A stretch of DNA of 64,000 bases from Hyalella azteca (lineage: Eukaryota > Arthropoda > Malacostraca > Amphipoda > Hyalellidae), in the NCBI RefSeq assembly GCF_000764305.2, contig NW_025936220.1, positions 1-64,000 on the forward strand, in the 5' to 3' direction. Made by a program: the position numbers and the translations under genes. Under the pieces are notes generated by a model that saw nothing but the letters and a program-made list of their open reading frames with translations, was not told where the DNA came from and made no database searches. This document shows positions 1 through 12,879 of the stretch, in pieces. The stretch's first letter is position 1. Each line of letters starts with the position of its first letter.

Positions 1-366
1 TTATTTACCACTTGAAATCAGCAAATACAAGTATACTTAAAAGATTCCTAATATATTCACAGACTTATTTAAAAGTCTCAAACCATAATATTCTTTCTAC
101 ACACACAGTTTATCACTAGTTGGTAGAGCAAGGTCAACTATCAACTTGACACATTTTTTGATGTTCTCACTGGATGACTTGCACTGTCTCTCTTTGGATC
201 TCAACATTTTTCTGCCAGATGGCCCAGACCTAATGTTTTGGCAATAGCCTGGTGTGTAATGGTATGACGTCACTATTTCAACCATCAATGAATGTGTGGA
301 ACTAAGACAAAGCTTAATATAAAGGAAAAAAAGTCAAGAAGTGTCAGAATTACCCACAATGTTGGA
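1..366. repeat. Dispersed repeat family A, copy 1
   Basis: This stretch recurs with small changes at 785-1170 and 16810-17190, and in inverted orientation at 17195-17570 and 17860-18005. Shared landmarks are the TTTACCACTTGAAATCAGC segment, the GACGTCACTATTTCAACC segment and a GTTGGAATATA...TTTACCC end. No coding capacity is recognisable. The copies look like a non-autonomous element or satellite-like family; its class cannot be named from the sequence. Confidence 0.8.
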
Positions 367-589
367 ATATACTGCATTTACCCTATGCGCCAGCATTGAT
401 GAAACGTCACAAACTGTTGCCATATTCATTTAAAAGCCTTCAGAATTCAAACCTACAAAATCCCTGAATTCCAATGCTGTGTGTGACTAAATTTGGCCTA
501 TTGTGAGACTAATTCCAGCAGCGGTTTAAACTCTATTAATTTATAATTCCGGCGCCCTGTGTTGGAATTCCGACGCCCTGTGTGAGCTG

Positions 590-1170
590 TATTAGAATAC
601 GACACAGCTCGGAACAAGCTTAATTAAAAAATTGTAATTTTTTAATTAAGCTTTTAATTAAGAGCTATTAAGCTTTTAATTAAGCAAATTTTAATTTTTG
701 GACACTAGCTGTGTGTGTCTAATTGCAAGCTGTATCTGAATTAGTTTTTATGTGTCTAAAACCGTCACTTAACTTAATCATCTATTAATTTATTTACCAC
801 TTGAAATCAGCATATACAAGTATACTTAAAGGATTCCTAATATATTCACAGACTTATTGAAAAGTCTCAAACCATAATATTCTTTCTACACAAACAGTTA
901 ATCACTATTTGGTAGAGCAAAATCAACTATCAACTTTGACACGTTTTTCGATGTTCTCACTGGGTGACGTGCACTGTCTCTCTTTGGATCTTAAAATTCT
1001 CTCGCCAGACGGCCCAGACCTAGTGTTTTGGCAATAGTGTCAATAGTATGACATCACTATTTCAACCATCAAGGAATGTTTGGAACTAAGACAAAGCTTA
1101 ATATAAAGGAAAAAAGTTGAGAAGTGTCGGAATTACCTACGATGTTGGAATATACCGTGTTTACCCTATC
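590..1170. repeat. Dispersed repeat family A, copy 2
   Basis: This is a longer copy of the repeat seen at 1-366. It includes the TTAATTAAGCTTTTAATTAAG block and the ACACAGCTCGGAAC segment, which also precede the copy at 16660-17190. It ends at the same GATGTTGGAATATACC...TTTACCC boundary. Confidence 0.75.
616..653. repeat. AT-rich perfect palindrome
   Basis: Two 18-nt arms, AAGCTTAATTAAAAAATT and its exact reverse complement, flank the dinucleotide GT. It lies inside repeat family A copy 2 and is probably part of that element rather than a regulatory site. Confidence 0.8.
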
Positions 1171-2425
1171 CTCAATGCTGCTAATGTTGCCACAGCACAG
1201 CATTCATGTTAATGATATTGCCAATGCCAACCTTCAATACAATTATACAAACAATCTATACTAGTATTTTATAAACAAAACTGAGACAAAACTTTCCAGT
1301 GTAATCACAAAATATTCTCTATTATTATGCGGTACCGGTAATAAAACCCTAAAAAATTGAATTTCAACTGGCAGCCTGTACTGTATTATTGTTTGGTTTT
1401 CAGTGACAAGCAATAAACTATGTCAAATTGCTTTTAAGTGGAGACTGTAGACCTATGTTATGAGACATCATTGGCAACATGGCAAGTGTTCAAAATAATC
1501 TATCATCAATGATATATCATCTACAAAATGAGCTATACAGTAATCCACAGTCAAACTTTCATATCCATTACATATGTGATCACTGATCTGCAACTTGTGG
1601 CAGCAGGCAGCCGCAGCCTAGACCTAGAACCCTGAGCGTGGGCAGAATAAATCAGAATATTATGTAGAATTTTCTGAAAATTGTTGTTGAAAAGAAACAT
1701 TTATAAATGTTGGAAAAATGGCAGACAAAAATGAACTAATTTTTGTGTTTTTTCTTCAGAAAAATGTATGGGTCATAGGAGGCTAGGAGCTTAAGAGATT
1801 GACAGAATTTGTGAGAAAATTTGTTACCTTCATAGGTGCCATCAGCCTGATTTTCCAGTTTGGTTGGCTGCCATGTCTATTGTCCTGTATCTTGCTGACT
1901 GCTTAGGCTGGTACAGTTATATCTGCAGACTTGCAGTGGTTGCTGATGTCATTTGTAAGTTTGTGTTTGTGCACAAACATTCATAACTGTATTTTTGGGA
2001 TATTTTTCATTCTTTTTAGCCCGTATCTTGAAAATAAAAAGTTGAACTTTGCAAATATCAAGACAAATCTTAACTATGGTATTTTGACTTCCCTTTACAC
2101 TTGATCGCCTGGCAATACGTACTACCTGCACATTAGCATACGGTATACGGTATATTTGTACAAGTGTACTATCCACCTTTTTTTAACCAAAATCCTTTAA
2201 TTCTTCTTAGTTATTTTAGTACTCTCCATATTTTTACTATTGTTGAATGTTTCAGGTTCAAATGAATGGTTGAGACTTGAGAGTGAATTTTTATAGCATA
2301 AAACACCTTCACCATTAGCTTCATCATGGTTTATATTATTGAATAACCTAATTATTTGTAAAATTATTGCAAATGAATTACTGAGACCATATTTCAGAGT
2401 GCATCATTTGGTTATTGTCTTACAG
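1171..2425. other. Unassigned non-coding stretch
   Basis: No open frame here has convincing splice signals or recognisable protein content. If the zinc-finger gene has 5' exons in this window they would be here or further left, but I could not identify one. The final 20 bases form a good polypyrimidine tract and CAG acceptor for the first visible exon of that gene. Confidence 0.5.
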
Positions 2426-5400
2426 GTATGTGCTGATGGTGTCCTTAAATCATGGGGCCTTGAAGTGGTGCTGCAGAAAGTAGCACTGAATGTGCAAGAC
2501 CCTGAACAATCTTCACAGCTTGTCATTGGGCTTCACTCCTTACACTTTATTTTGAGTCAGGTAGCAACCATAAACCTATGCTATAATAAGGCCTTGTTAT
2601 GGAATGATATTTTAAAATGAGTATAAAGTCATTTCAAGGTTAGTATTTTCCATTGATGGCCATGAGTTTCTTGTAAAGGCAGCCATATATAACCTTTTTA
2701 AAATAAAACCAAACGATAGAGAGGAAAAGGAAGCTAAACATTGTGGGAAATGGTGAAATCCAATTCATTACTATTTTCTAAATCCAAAATGTTTTTCATC
2801 TCTGTCATAATGAGCTCTTTGTTCAATATTCTGGTATTTCTATCCTCTGAGAGCACACTTTTATATTATTTGTTTCGTTTTGCTGTCTCCAGGTTTTAAT
2901 TTAGTGTATACGTATAGTGAATTTTCTATAATAGCTTCCAGTTAAATTTTTGACCAGAAATGATTACTTTAGACCGTACAGCTGTGGAATGTTTTCTCTT
3001 TAGTTAGTCTTGATAAAAATTCATTGAGTTATTCACAAGTTTATTTTAAATTTCAAATGATCATAAAATGCATATTTTGTTACCAGTTACTGCACAACTT
3101 GGGCCATGAGTGCAATGGACAGTCTGGTGCAAGTGAGCAGAGTTGCTGCTGGTGTGGTTGGGAGAGCCTGGCACTGTCGGAGTGCAACCACACTCAACTG
3201 TCCAGCTACACACCCAACACGGTCATCCGGTGGTGTGATGATGAATGCCATGTCCTCATAGCTTCTGATCAGCTTGATAATCCAGTAGATACTTCCAATG
3301 ATTTTAAAGTCAAGGAAGAGTGTGTGGAAGATGATGATTGTTCAAGTACTTATCTTCAGGGTAACAAATTGGAAGGATCTGTTTCTCCATCCCTTACAGC
3401 TCAGGAACCTGAGTGTGAAATCAAAGTACAGCTTGAAGAGGAACAATTTGTAAATGGAGGATCTGTGGAAAAGCGGAGTCCAGAATCATTAGAAAATTAT
3501 CTTATCAACCAGAATTCTGATCTGGACACCATTGACTCAGTTCAAGATATAACTAATGATGTTCATATGTTTATGGCCAAAGAAGAGGTTTCTTCAGCAT
3601 CAACCATATCACATAACCAAGAAAATAAAATTTTTAGCAATCGCTCTAGTCAGGCATCTACTGCAGATGTTATTTGTTTCAAAAATGGCAGCACCAAAGT
3701 CTTCACTAACATTATTGATGATTTTGAAAAACCATCGGATGTTGTTGAAGCGATCAAGACTGGTAAGAAGTCGAAAACTGTTGAGCAAGTGAAGCTGGAA
3801 AGCTCGAAACTCAGCCCAGAAAAAGCCACGTGTGAAGCAGATTTGTCTGTGGGAAAGACATACTCTCTAGATCCATCAGAAAATGAACTCTCCAAATGCC
3901 ATTTTAGCCGCCAATTTTTTGATGCAGGTGATGATAATTTCCCGGCGTCAAAGGAAATAGTTTCTGCAGGCTGCCAGCAGAAAACTAATTCAGAAATTCA
4001 AAAAAGTCACTGTTCAAATGACCTAAACCATACAGCTGCTCCCATGGAAGCACCACTTACTAGTTCTTTGCTTTGCACTTCCACTTCAGTAGTTTTACCT
4101 TCGAATCTATTAAGCAAGAAGACGCCAATACCTGGAAGATCTGATCAAAATAACAAGGAATATGGTGCCAAAAGTGATGTTTTGCCGCAAGGAAACCAAC
4201 ATTTTGAATCTTCATCTTCTATATCTCGCTCAGAATCAAGTGATGGAAACATACAGAAGCATAAAACCATTCAAGAAACCGTAAAATCTTTGTCTTTTTC
4301 GGGATTAATGGAGAGTTTCAGTTCTACTTGCTCTACGTCGTCTTCAGTGGGTGATGTCTCGCTGCACGATGCTACAAACCAAAATTTTTCAGCATCTCTT
4401 GTACCGATTCATACAAGTAATTTGTTTGGATCAATGCCATCGTCAAGTGTTTCAGCATTACCCATTACTTCGCAATCACTTTGTCAAGATAATCTTTTCA
4501 CTGTTACTTCTTCAGTTCAAATTGCAACTGAAATTCATCCATTGTCATCTCATACCCTTATTCCTGTTCCTTGTTACTCTACCTCTACTAAACCTGTTAT
4601 GACATCCGAGTGCTGTTCTCTAGGTCCACCGCAATCGTTAACTCACCCTCGCCATGATTTATTCTCTTTGCCTGATCCTGATCGTTCTATTTCCTTATCA
4701 TCTTCTCACACCCAGAATTCCTCATTTCATTCAACAAATTCCAACCAGCTAGCTTCTGTTTCCATGACATCTAGTCCTGTATCCTTCTCAACTTCCGCCA
4801 ATGCCATCCTTCCAGGGGCAACCTCCTCGGAAACATGTTCAGCTCCATTTCCTCCTTTATCCAATAATCTGTCTCAAGTTCCCTCACAAAAGAGATCCAC
4901 TCCATCTGTAGTCTCTGCCAACTCTGAACTGGATTTATCGCGAATTCCTCTCAATTTCTCTACGCCAGCTTCCAGCAACAGTTTTCAATGTTTTTCAGAT
5001 TCAAATCAACACTCAGCTTCAGCTCTAAATGTTAATGTCTTTTGCATGCCGTCTGTTTTTAATCCATCCGAGTGTGTTTCTTCGACAGTCCAAGCTTCAT
5101 TTGATTCTGTTACGTCTGCACCTAATAATCAGAACGCTACTGTTTCATCTGCAGCCTCAAATAATACATGCGGCCCACCATTATCGGGTCTGCAGATTCC
5201 AGTTCATACTTTAGCTCTTCCCAGTCAATTTAGCTCACTTCTAATAAATACTCCAACTTATACAATTCCTAATTCATCTTCTACTGATAAGCCAGAGGTT
5301 TCTACACCTTCTACTCAAAATTATCCATTACTTTCTGTAGCCGATTCCATATCGTCTAATAACTCTTCTTATTGCTCATCCTCACCGTCGACTGCTTTAA

Positions 5401-8400
5401 CCTCGGCTACCCTTCCTCAAAAAAGCAATGTATCCGAATCCATCGCATCAATTTCTTTTTCTCATTTTCCAAATTTGGTCCAGCCAACTGTGGGTCCATC
5501 AAAATATATATGCATCCCGGCATCAGTTCATTCCAGACCTGTGTCGACTCCCTCACCAGCATATTCCCGACCAATATCAACTCCATCGCCTAGTTTTTCT
5601 TACACAATTCCTTCCCCGTCATTTTGCCGGCCTTACGTAGCTTCTTCTCCTCAGTATGCTGTTCTTTCTCCTTCAGGGCCCCTTTCTTTCCCTCTTCCAT
5701 CCCCACCTCTTCATTCTCTTTTCATCCGATCACCTTCACCGGCTGGAGGCATACCTCTTTCTTCACCTTGTCATTTCCATGCTCCTAATTTCTCATGTAA
5801 CGCCCACTCGCCATTATCAATGCCTGCTCGTTCCTCTTCTCCAAATATTCCTTGCACTTTACCTGCTCGTAATTATCCTCGGTTATCGACGTCGCCTGTG
5901 TTCTCTTTTGGTCAGTCTCTTGCCATCTGTCATAAAACAGCCGTACCTTCCCACCGAGCTCTTTCACCATCGCTCGTTGCGTTACCGGTTGCTGTTCCAT
6001 CTCTATCACCTCCAGTTTGTGCTGTACCCAAAAATATTACCATGTCAATTGGACCTGATTCTTTTCACAGGAAAACTGTTTATAATGAATTGACAATTAT
6101 GCAAAAGTCACCTACAACTTTATCGCTGTCAACCTCTTCATCTGAAGATCGCAGTATCTCATTGTCAGCGACTGATGTCTGTGTAAAAAGCAAACATTTG
6201 ACAGCTACATTTTCTCATACATCTACGCCGATCGATTGTCCAAACGCACCTCTGACGTATAGGGATGTTGAAACTCCAAAAGTAGTGTTAGAAGATTCTA
6301 CTAACGACACGTACGTTGATGACGATGCCTCGAGGAATCTGATAATACATGAAGAATCTTCGCAAGATAGTTGTGAAGGAGCAAAGGAGAGTGCCACGTG
6401 CAAAAATCCAGCAAAAACAAACGTCATTGAAAATCAAAACTGTTTCTCTGATTTTATTGCGTGTATAAACGGCGATGAAACAGCTAGTGAGAAAAGTGAA
6501 ACTATTAATAAACTTTCCATGGTGCCTGTGTCATCTACAGAGCTGTGTGTGAACGGGTATGAGAAAGAAACGCGAACTTACATACATGAAAATTCTGATG
6601 AAATTTCCAAAGATCGTCTGGGAGTATCATCCGGAGATAGTTATCGAGTTGAACTTAGCCTTGCTGATTATAATGAACTCCGTAAATCATGTTCTAGAGA
6701 TTGTGATCGCAAACCTGCGAATATTCTTAGCAAAAAAGAACAAAACATTCCGAACCAGTGCGCTTTAAACACTGAAATAGATGATATAGTTGGCAATCGA
6801 GAGAATCCTATTCCGAACACCCCTGGAAATTCTACTGAATTTGGTAATGCATCGGAAACTGGATACAAATGTGATATAGTGAGCGATGAGAGTGTGGCAC
6901 AAAATGCGTGTGAAGTTAACAGTCGTAATGGTGAAGAAGTTTATCTGGATGTACAGCCCAAGAATTGTGTTGAAGATGGTGAACCTGATGCCGATATTGC
7001 TGCTGCTACCAAAAACAGTAAAGCTGCTGATGCCGACGAAGAGGAGGAAGAAGAAGACGAGGATGAAGAAGAGGACGATGATGATGACGATAACGACGAT
7101 GATGATGACGATACTTCTTCTGTGAGCTCCTCGTCTTCATCTTCGTCTAGCTCCTCCAGCACTTCTGATGACGATGACAGGATCAGCTTCAAGGAAAGGG
7201 GTATGAGGGTTAAGTAGAATTCCAGCATTAATTCTTCCTATCATATGACATCTCTTATTTATGAGATATATATGCAGATTTAATTGCTTTTCCTGTGCAA
7301 AATAAATCTCTGAAAAATTACCAAATCTATGTTTTTAGTTTACTGATGATTGATAAAGGTTGTTGCTAATCTCATACTTACAGTTGAGCAAGCAGCGCAA
7401 CGTCAGGCGGCAGCCCTGGCCGCAGAACAACGCGAGTTGGCGCTCACGGCCGCCAACGCTGCAGCTTCTGACGGTACCACCCCACTCGAGGCGCCTGCCA
7501 CTGAAGGAGGAATTGCAGAGGACCAAGCGTCTGAGTTCTCTGACCAGTCATCTGAGTACGATGAGGGAGACTGCGGTGAAGATCAAAACGAAGATGAAGA
7601 AGACGACGCGGTTGACGGAGGAGTTGAATTTGATGAGGCCCTAACCAACCCAGAACTTCCTGGCAGTGGCATTTCGAACGTGACTTTTGTTCGCGCGACT
7701 CTCGATGATGGCGCATACATTAACCAAATGCCTAACTTGATCCACGCATTGCATTCGTCTCACACCTCTTTGAATGCTCCCATCAATTGTGAAGGCTTGC
7801 TTCCCATGACTCTAGATGACAAGTGCTCGGTGTCGGATTTTTTAGGTTTAGACGTAGCAAATGCTGCATCTCTAGTTGGTGAAAACGGCATTGCTCTATC
7901 TGTTGGAGCTTATGGCAAGCCAGATATGACACGCTGCTCGGATGCCATGCAACCTATACCTGGAATGAGCCGTGATTCTGCTGCTGAAATACAATGTTCT
8001 TTACCAGATAACTTATCTTTGAATTTCAAGCCATGCCTACAACAATCTCATCAAGACCTCGAGCAGATGACGACCATCAACTCGCTCGATATGGATTCTC
8101 TGAGAGGAGCGTCACTGGCAGACGTCGAAAATCAGTACCTTGTAAGCGGGCGAGCCTCATCGAACTCCGATGTAAATGCCTTAACTTTGGTCATGGAGCC
8201 CCGTCACTCTTCCATGCCTCATGATGACAATTCTTCAAGAGTCTCCAAACACTCGATACTTGCTGCAAATTGTCAGCCGCAGCACTCAGCTCCTCTAATG
8301 GCTCAGCACCGAAATGAAGGTAGCTGTGGTCACTTGGTTGCGCCAATGAGGCATCTGGACGGCATAAGGATTTCCATGTCGGTCCCACAAATGCAAATTC

Positions 8401-11235
8401 ATGCAAGCACAAGCGGCGGTCCTGCCGGTTCTGACCATCACAAGAATGGCATGGATCAAATTCAGCAAACGCAGTTCTTCCATCAGAACCCAGGAAATCA
8501 GCAAGGTTCCTTGACATGCCTCAGACCTGACAACGGTGATAAGAGCTGTGCACCGAACGAACAGCTATGTGGTATTCAACCTTCATTTTCACAAATCAAT
8601 ACAACACACAAATTCAACTTGAACACGAAAAATAATGAATTTCCAACTGCCCCTAGCAGAAACAAACGCCGCAAAGTTCAGAGACTACCTTTCTTGGAAG
8701 CCTCCAACACGGTACAGTCAGTAAGTACGGATCGAATTTTTACCGTAATATGTAAACCTGCTACATTTATTTTCTTGTTTTAGTAATAAAATAATTTACT
8801 TTCAAATTCTTATCCATGGTTCTGCATCATTGTTTTGATCCAAATAAAACTCGTTCAGATGGACTGATGACCCAAAAGAACTGGAGTTTTCGTGCTTCCC
8901 TTAATGTTATAAAGTATGACTTGATTATTAAATTGTAACTTACCTTTCTGGACGTTTCAGATGACAAATAACAAAGGTTCTACTCTCATGAGCACCGGAG
9001 AAGCCCAAGATGGCGCCTACAAACTCGGTCACGCAAAGCAGATGGACTCGTACACAGCCGAGCTACAGCATCACATGGGCTTGCCTAACCACTCTTCTCA
9101 ATCCGGCATTCAACTAAACATTGGATGCTCTCAGAAAACCATCAACGTTCGGTCAGTGCATATGCAGCAAAGTCTTCAACAACCTAATGTTCAAATCCTT
9201 CAAGCCCAACCTCAGAACAACGTTCAGCGGCATCAGTTACAGCAGCAGCATCTTATGGAACAAATACAGTCAACCCACAATACCTTGCAGCGATCTCCTA
9301 TTCAACATGTGGAAATTCAATCTCGTAATTTAGTTCAGAAATCTTCGAATGGAAGACATATAATCCAGCAACAAAATTCTGGTATTTCCATAAATGATCA
9401 ATTACAGACAGCCGTCGTTTCTACAGGTCAACAAACGTCACAGATTCGTTCGCAAACTTCTACCCTTTCTCCCAACATAGACAGTTCAGGTGTACCTATA
9501 CAGAACGTCAATCTCACCTTACAACCTGGAATTTCGACTACTCAAAAAACCCAAAATAGGCTTCGGCCTTCTACAAGCAATGCTTCGTCAAGCAACATAG
9601 TCGAGTTCTGTCTAAAAGAGGCAGATGTGGGAACACTTGATGACTTGACTGCTTCCTCTGAAGACACTTATGTTAGGGTACGGAAACCTTTAAAAGGTTA
9701 CACGTGCGAAGTTTGTAACAAGCAATTCAATCTGAAATATCGATTCCTAGATCATCAACTAAAACATTCGAACGAGAAGCCTTACTCGTGTGACAAATGC
9801 TCCTCGAAGTTTTCTTTCAAGTACAGTCTTCAGCGGCACATAAAAGTTTTCCACGTTACAGAAAATTCACCGAAATGTAGTACCTGTGGCCGTACGTTTA
9901 AGAACGCTCATTGCCTTAAACGCCACGAAAGCTCGCACAAAAAGCCGTTTCTGTGTGACGTTTGTGGCCGTGGATTCGCGCTCAAATTTACACGGGATAA
10001 CCACGCGCTTAGACACTCGGGTGTGCGGCCGTTTGCCTGCACTGTTTGCTCGAAAACTTTTATTGCTAAGAACAAACTACGATCTCACATGAAGGGACAC
10101 AATGGCGAAATTGTGTGTGTCATTTGTTCCAAGAAATTCTCTTCTCAGGTGAGTTTCTCTTTATTAGCCCTCAGTAATCATTCCTTTCATGAATTCGTTT
10201 CAGTTGATCTTAGTCTGTCGAATAATTTATTGGAAGTTGAATCCGGTGTTTAATAGAATTTCTGTTAAATATTTTCCCAAGCTGACATTCCATCTTGCTG
10301 AATGTGGTTAAAAGATGCAAAAGTATCTATTTAAAATAAGCTTAGAACAACAGCAAATGATGAAGTGACTGAATTAATGAATACAACAATGTATTTTCAG
10401 GACATGCTGGCGCGACACAAGCGCGTCCATCACGGCACTGCTGAGGACGCTGCCGCGACCACGTGCCCCATCTGTGGCAAAAAGTTCGGCCTACCGAGCA
10501 AGCTTAAGAAACACTGCAAGGCCGTTAGTATCAGTTACTGACCGCCAACAAAACTTGTGGCGTGTTAGCAATGTGTTTTAATCATTATTCCCCATTTGTA
10601 GAACCGTAAAACGATGTCCAGAGATAGAGGAGTAGTTACATTATATTACACATATTACACACTTCGTGTGATGTATTCCTAGATCATGAATAACACGAAC
10701 TTGCGATTAATAAAAATCATTTGTCAAATTCGGTTCTAGACTGGTTTATCTTAAACTAAATTCTTGTCTAGAAATGATGGCCTCAGTCTCGAAGAGTAAC
10801 GATTGCAGCAGGTGTCTAACTACTAATATCGTAAACTTGAAATGAACAACGTATGAATAGTGCGGTGCCATTCATTGCTTAAGCTTTCTTGTTCTACTAT
10901 AAGAATGTCTGCTATACTTTCAAAAAAAAGTTAAGAGATCGTAAGTTCATCAGCCACTCATTGACGGCCTTTCAAGCAAAATCCGCCAATCATAGACAAG
11001 AAAATAGAGCGTAATTACTTACGTTCACTTAGCGAGTTTTGAAAGTATCTGCTGATTATTTGCGGTATAAAGGAATTTGGGATACCATTTACGGCAATAC
11101 GAAAAACGATGTATGTACGTCAGTAAGCTGCTTGAAAACTTATTCAATCGTTCGTTGAAAGCTCGCATTTTCTTGGAAGGATCTTGGTGACACTTAATTT
11201 TTCCGCAGATGCACGAGGCCAAACAAGACAAATGA
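2426..11235 (+). CDS. C2H2 zinc-finger protein (5' partial)
   Basis: This is probably a nuclear DNA-binding regulator. Exons are 2426-2560, 3087-7200, 7384-8720, 8961-10148, 10401-10523 and 11209-11235. All junctions are GT-AG and in phase, giving 2307 residues to a TGA stop. The first exon starts at a strong acceptor with no upstream ATG, so the N-terminus is missing. The early part is Cys-containing (WCGW, WCDDEC). A long Ser/Pro/Thr-rich region follows, with STPSP- and SPS-type repeats near 5500-5900, then an Asp/Glu run and a Ser run at about 7035-7160. A Gln-rich stretch lies near 9150-9450. Seven C2H2 fingers end the protein, starting at CEVC (about 9705). Finger 6 spans the 10148/10401 junction. 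Finger 7 (CPIC) gains its last His only from the final 27-nt exon (MHEAKQDK). Reading through the last intron would instead end in VSISY. The family is not recognised beyond C2H2. Confidence 0.85.
10524..11208 (+). other. Last intron of the zinc-finger gene
   Basis: The donor is GTTAGT, which is weak, and the acceptor is TTTTTCCGCAG. The splice is supported because it joins AAG GCC to ATG CAC in phase and makes a C-X2-C-X12-H-X4-H finger. Retention would stop at 10539-10541 and leave the finger one ligand short. The intron contains a MITE at 10914-11048. Confidence 0.7.
10914..11048. mobile_element. Short MITE, family B, copy 1 (135 bp)
   Basis: The ends are ATACTTTCAAAA and TTTTGAAAGTAT, a perfect 12-bp inverted repeat. 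The interior carries GATCGTAAGTTCATCAGCC and TGACGGCCTTTCAAGC. A second copy at 43373-43567 lies in a golgin intron. There is no coding capacity, so it is a non-autonomous element. Confidence 0.8.
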
Positions 11236-11364
11236 GGACGGGCTGCAAGTGTGGGGCCGGGAAGCTGACGTGGAACTCAAATCTTCACGAGTGAAGATTT
11301 GAGCCAAGAGAGAGGAACTCGCATCAATGGGCACGATGCTCATGTTTCTTCGTGCAATATCATT

Positions 11365-11370
11365 AATAAA
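11365..11370 (+). promoter_or_regulatory. Candidate polyadenylation signal of the zinc-finger gene
   Basis: AATAAA lies 130 bases after the TGA stop at 11233-11235, on the coding strand. It fits a short 3' UTR. The cleavage site is not determined. Confidence 0.4.
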
Positions 11371-12659
11371 GACACATTTGTTAACTGGTCAGAAATATTT
11401 AGTCATCACGTTGAAATTTTATCTGATTCCAAGAGGGAAAAATGGGAATTCAAAATTAAATTCCATCTAATATGGCGATAAACTATGCCAAGATCATTAT
11501 TCAAATCTTTACTATTATAAAACGATTGCTAGGCTTGAATAATACAAAATTTAACACAACTTTTTTTACTTCATCCTTTACATGTTTTGTCATACAATCG
11601 TTTTTTCGGTCTGTTTTCCAATTTTTTATTTCCCAAACAATTTGTTGTGTTAATCTATTTAGCGTCGAAAAAATGCTGCAAAAAGCAGTCTTTTGTAGCT
11701 GGCTAGGCAGTTTACAGAGATCGGTTGTCAATTTTTTTACTGCCTTGCACAAGCTTTATAACCTGTGAAGGGAAAATATTAGAAAAAAGCTCCTACTTCT
11801 ATAAGCAGATGATGCTAAACTTATACAGCATTGTTTTGATCATCAATGCACAAACGAGAATAAGTTGTAAGTCCGTTATTAAGTTACTTCTTAATGTTGA
11901 TTACTTAATCCTAAGCTTGGTGGCCGATAGTGATGGCTCTTTTCAGGTGGGGACTCTCAGCATACAACATAGTTCCTTTGCTAGTTACCTTATCAACAGA
12001 TGAGCTGTACCTTTCTAAATAGCAATGAACTTAAGTATGAAGCTTTTTTCGTCTTTTCGTTTTTGTTCGAATTGAAGATTGGTTGCAAACGAGTTTCAAA
12101 TTAGTAAAATGGCGAGGCTATGAGATGAAATAAATACTATAACGAGTTCGACAATTGCTATTCTCATTGACTGAATGGGAGGAAATAAACGCTAGTAAGT
12201 GTGCTGAGAGTCCCCATGAACCATACACTACCTGATCAGCAGACGTGGAGCTGACAGCAGCGACCAGCGCATTCCCAGCCCCTGACCTCACTGCCAGTGC
12301 CTCAGTTCTGTCTCTGTTGAAGGCCATTACACCATGGTGACTTCAGTGAGCTATTTCGGCTAGCGTCATCTTATGTAATTCAGTTCAATCTTATTAGGAT
12401 TTTGTAGAAATTTGTAAAAAAATGCAAGAAAATGAACTTCCTCAAACTTGAAATAGAAAAAAATAAACATGAAAATTATTATTTACATCAATAGTCAGTA
12501 GCCTCGCCTAGATTGGTTCAAAAACATCAGGGAAAAAACAATTGCTGCAAAATAAAAACAACATTGACGCATAACAAATTATTCATCCACAAGAATCGAT
12601 TACATGAAGTTATGACATTGCCTAGCTGAAGCTATATACAGGTAATCATTCGCAGCTGA
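11371..12659. other. Convergent intergenic region
   Basis: This region lies between the 3' ends of the zinc-finger gene (+) and the PABPN1 gene (-). A minus-strand open frame at 12118-12327 is somewhat GC-rich and begins with a plausible ATG, but shows no recognisable domain or partner exon. Nothing else is assignable. Confidence 0.4.
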
Positions 12660-12846
12660 GCTTGAAATCCATTCAAGCCTCTAAGCGGCCACTGCATGAA
12701 GGTAGTGGAGAACTTATAAGCCTGTGAATACCACCGCATGACAATATTGCAAAACTTTCAAGCCTACTGGACACCACTACATGAAGGTAGTCCAGAGCTT
12801 TCGAGCCCACTCGAGCGTATTAGAGACCACCGCATGAAAGTGGTAT
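12660..12846 (-). repeat. Diverged tandem hairpin repeats in the PABPN1 3' flank
   Basis: A motif of the form CCACYGCATGAARG-TAGTGG recurs about four times at roughly 45-60 nt spacing, with TTCAAGCC/TTCGAGCC between units. Two units form clear stems, CCACT/AGTGG and ACCAC/GTGGT, each with a loop containing GCATGAA. The array starts about 35 nt past the stop codon of the minus-strand PABPN1 gene, so it is probably transcribed in its 3' UTR. Any function is inference. Confidence 0.5.
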
Positions 12847-12879
12847 GCTGTACGCAAATACCTGGATTTCCAGTACGAG

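Noticed and set aside
6941..7228. Minus-strand Ser-rich frame opposite the acidic tract
   Set aside because: It is the complement of the Asp/Glu and Ser codon runs of the zinc-finger gene.
12118..12327. Minus-strand ATG frame (MAFNRDRTEALAVRSG...) downstream of PABPN1
   Set aside because: A GTAGTG donor-like site follows, but no partner exon, domain or known protein could be recognised. It lies in the 3' flank of a complete gene.
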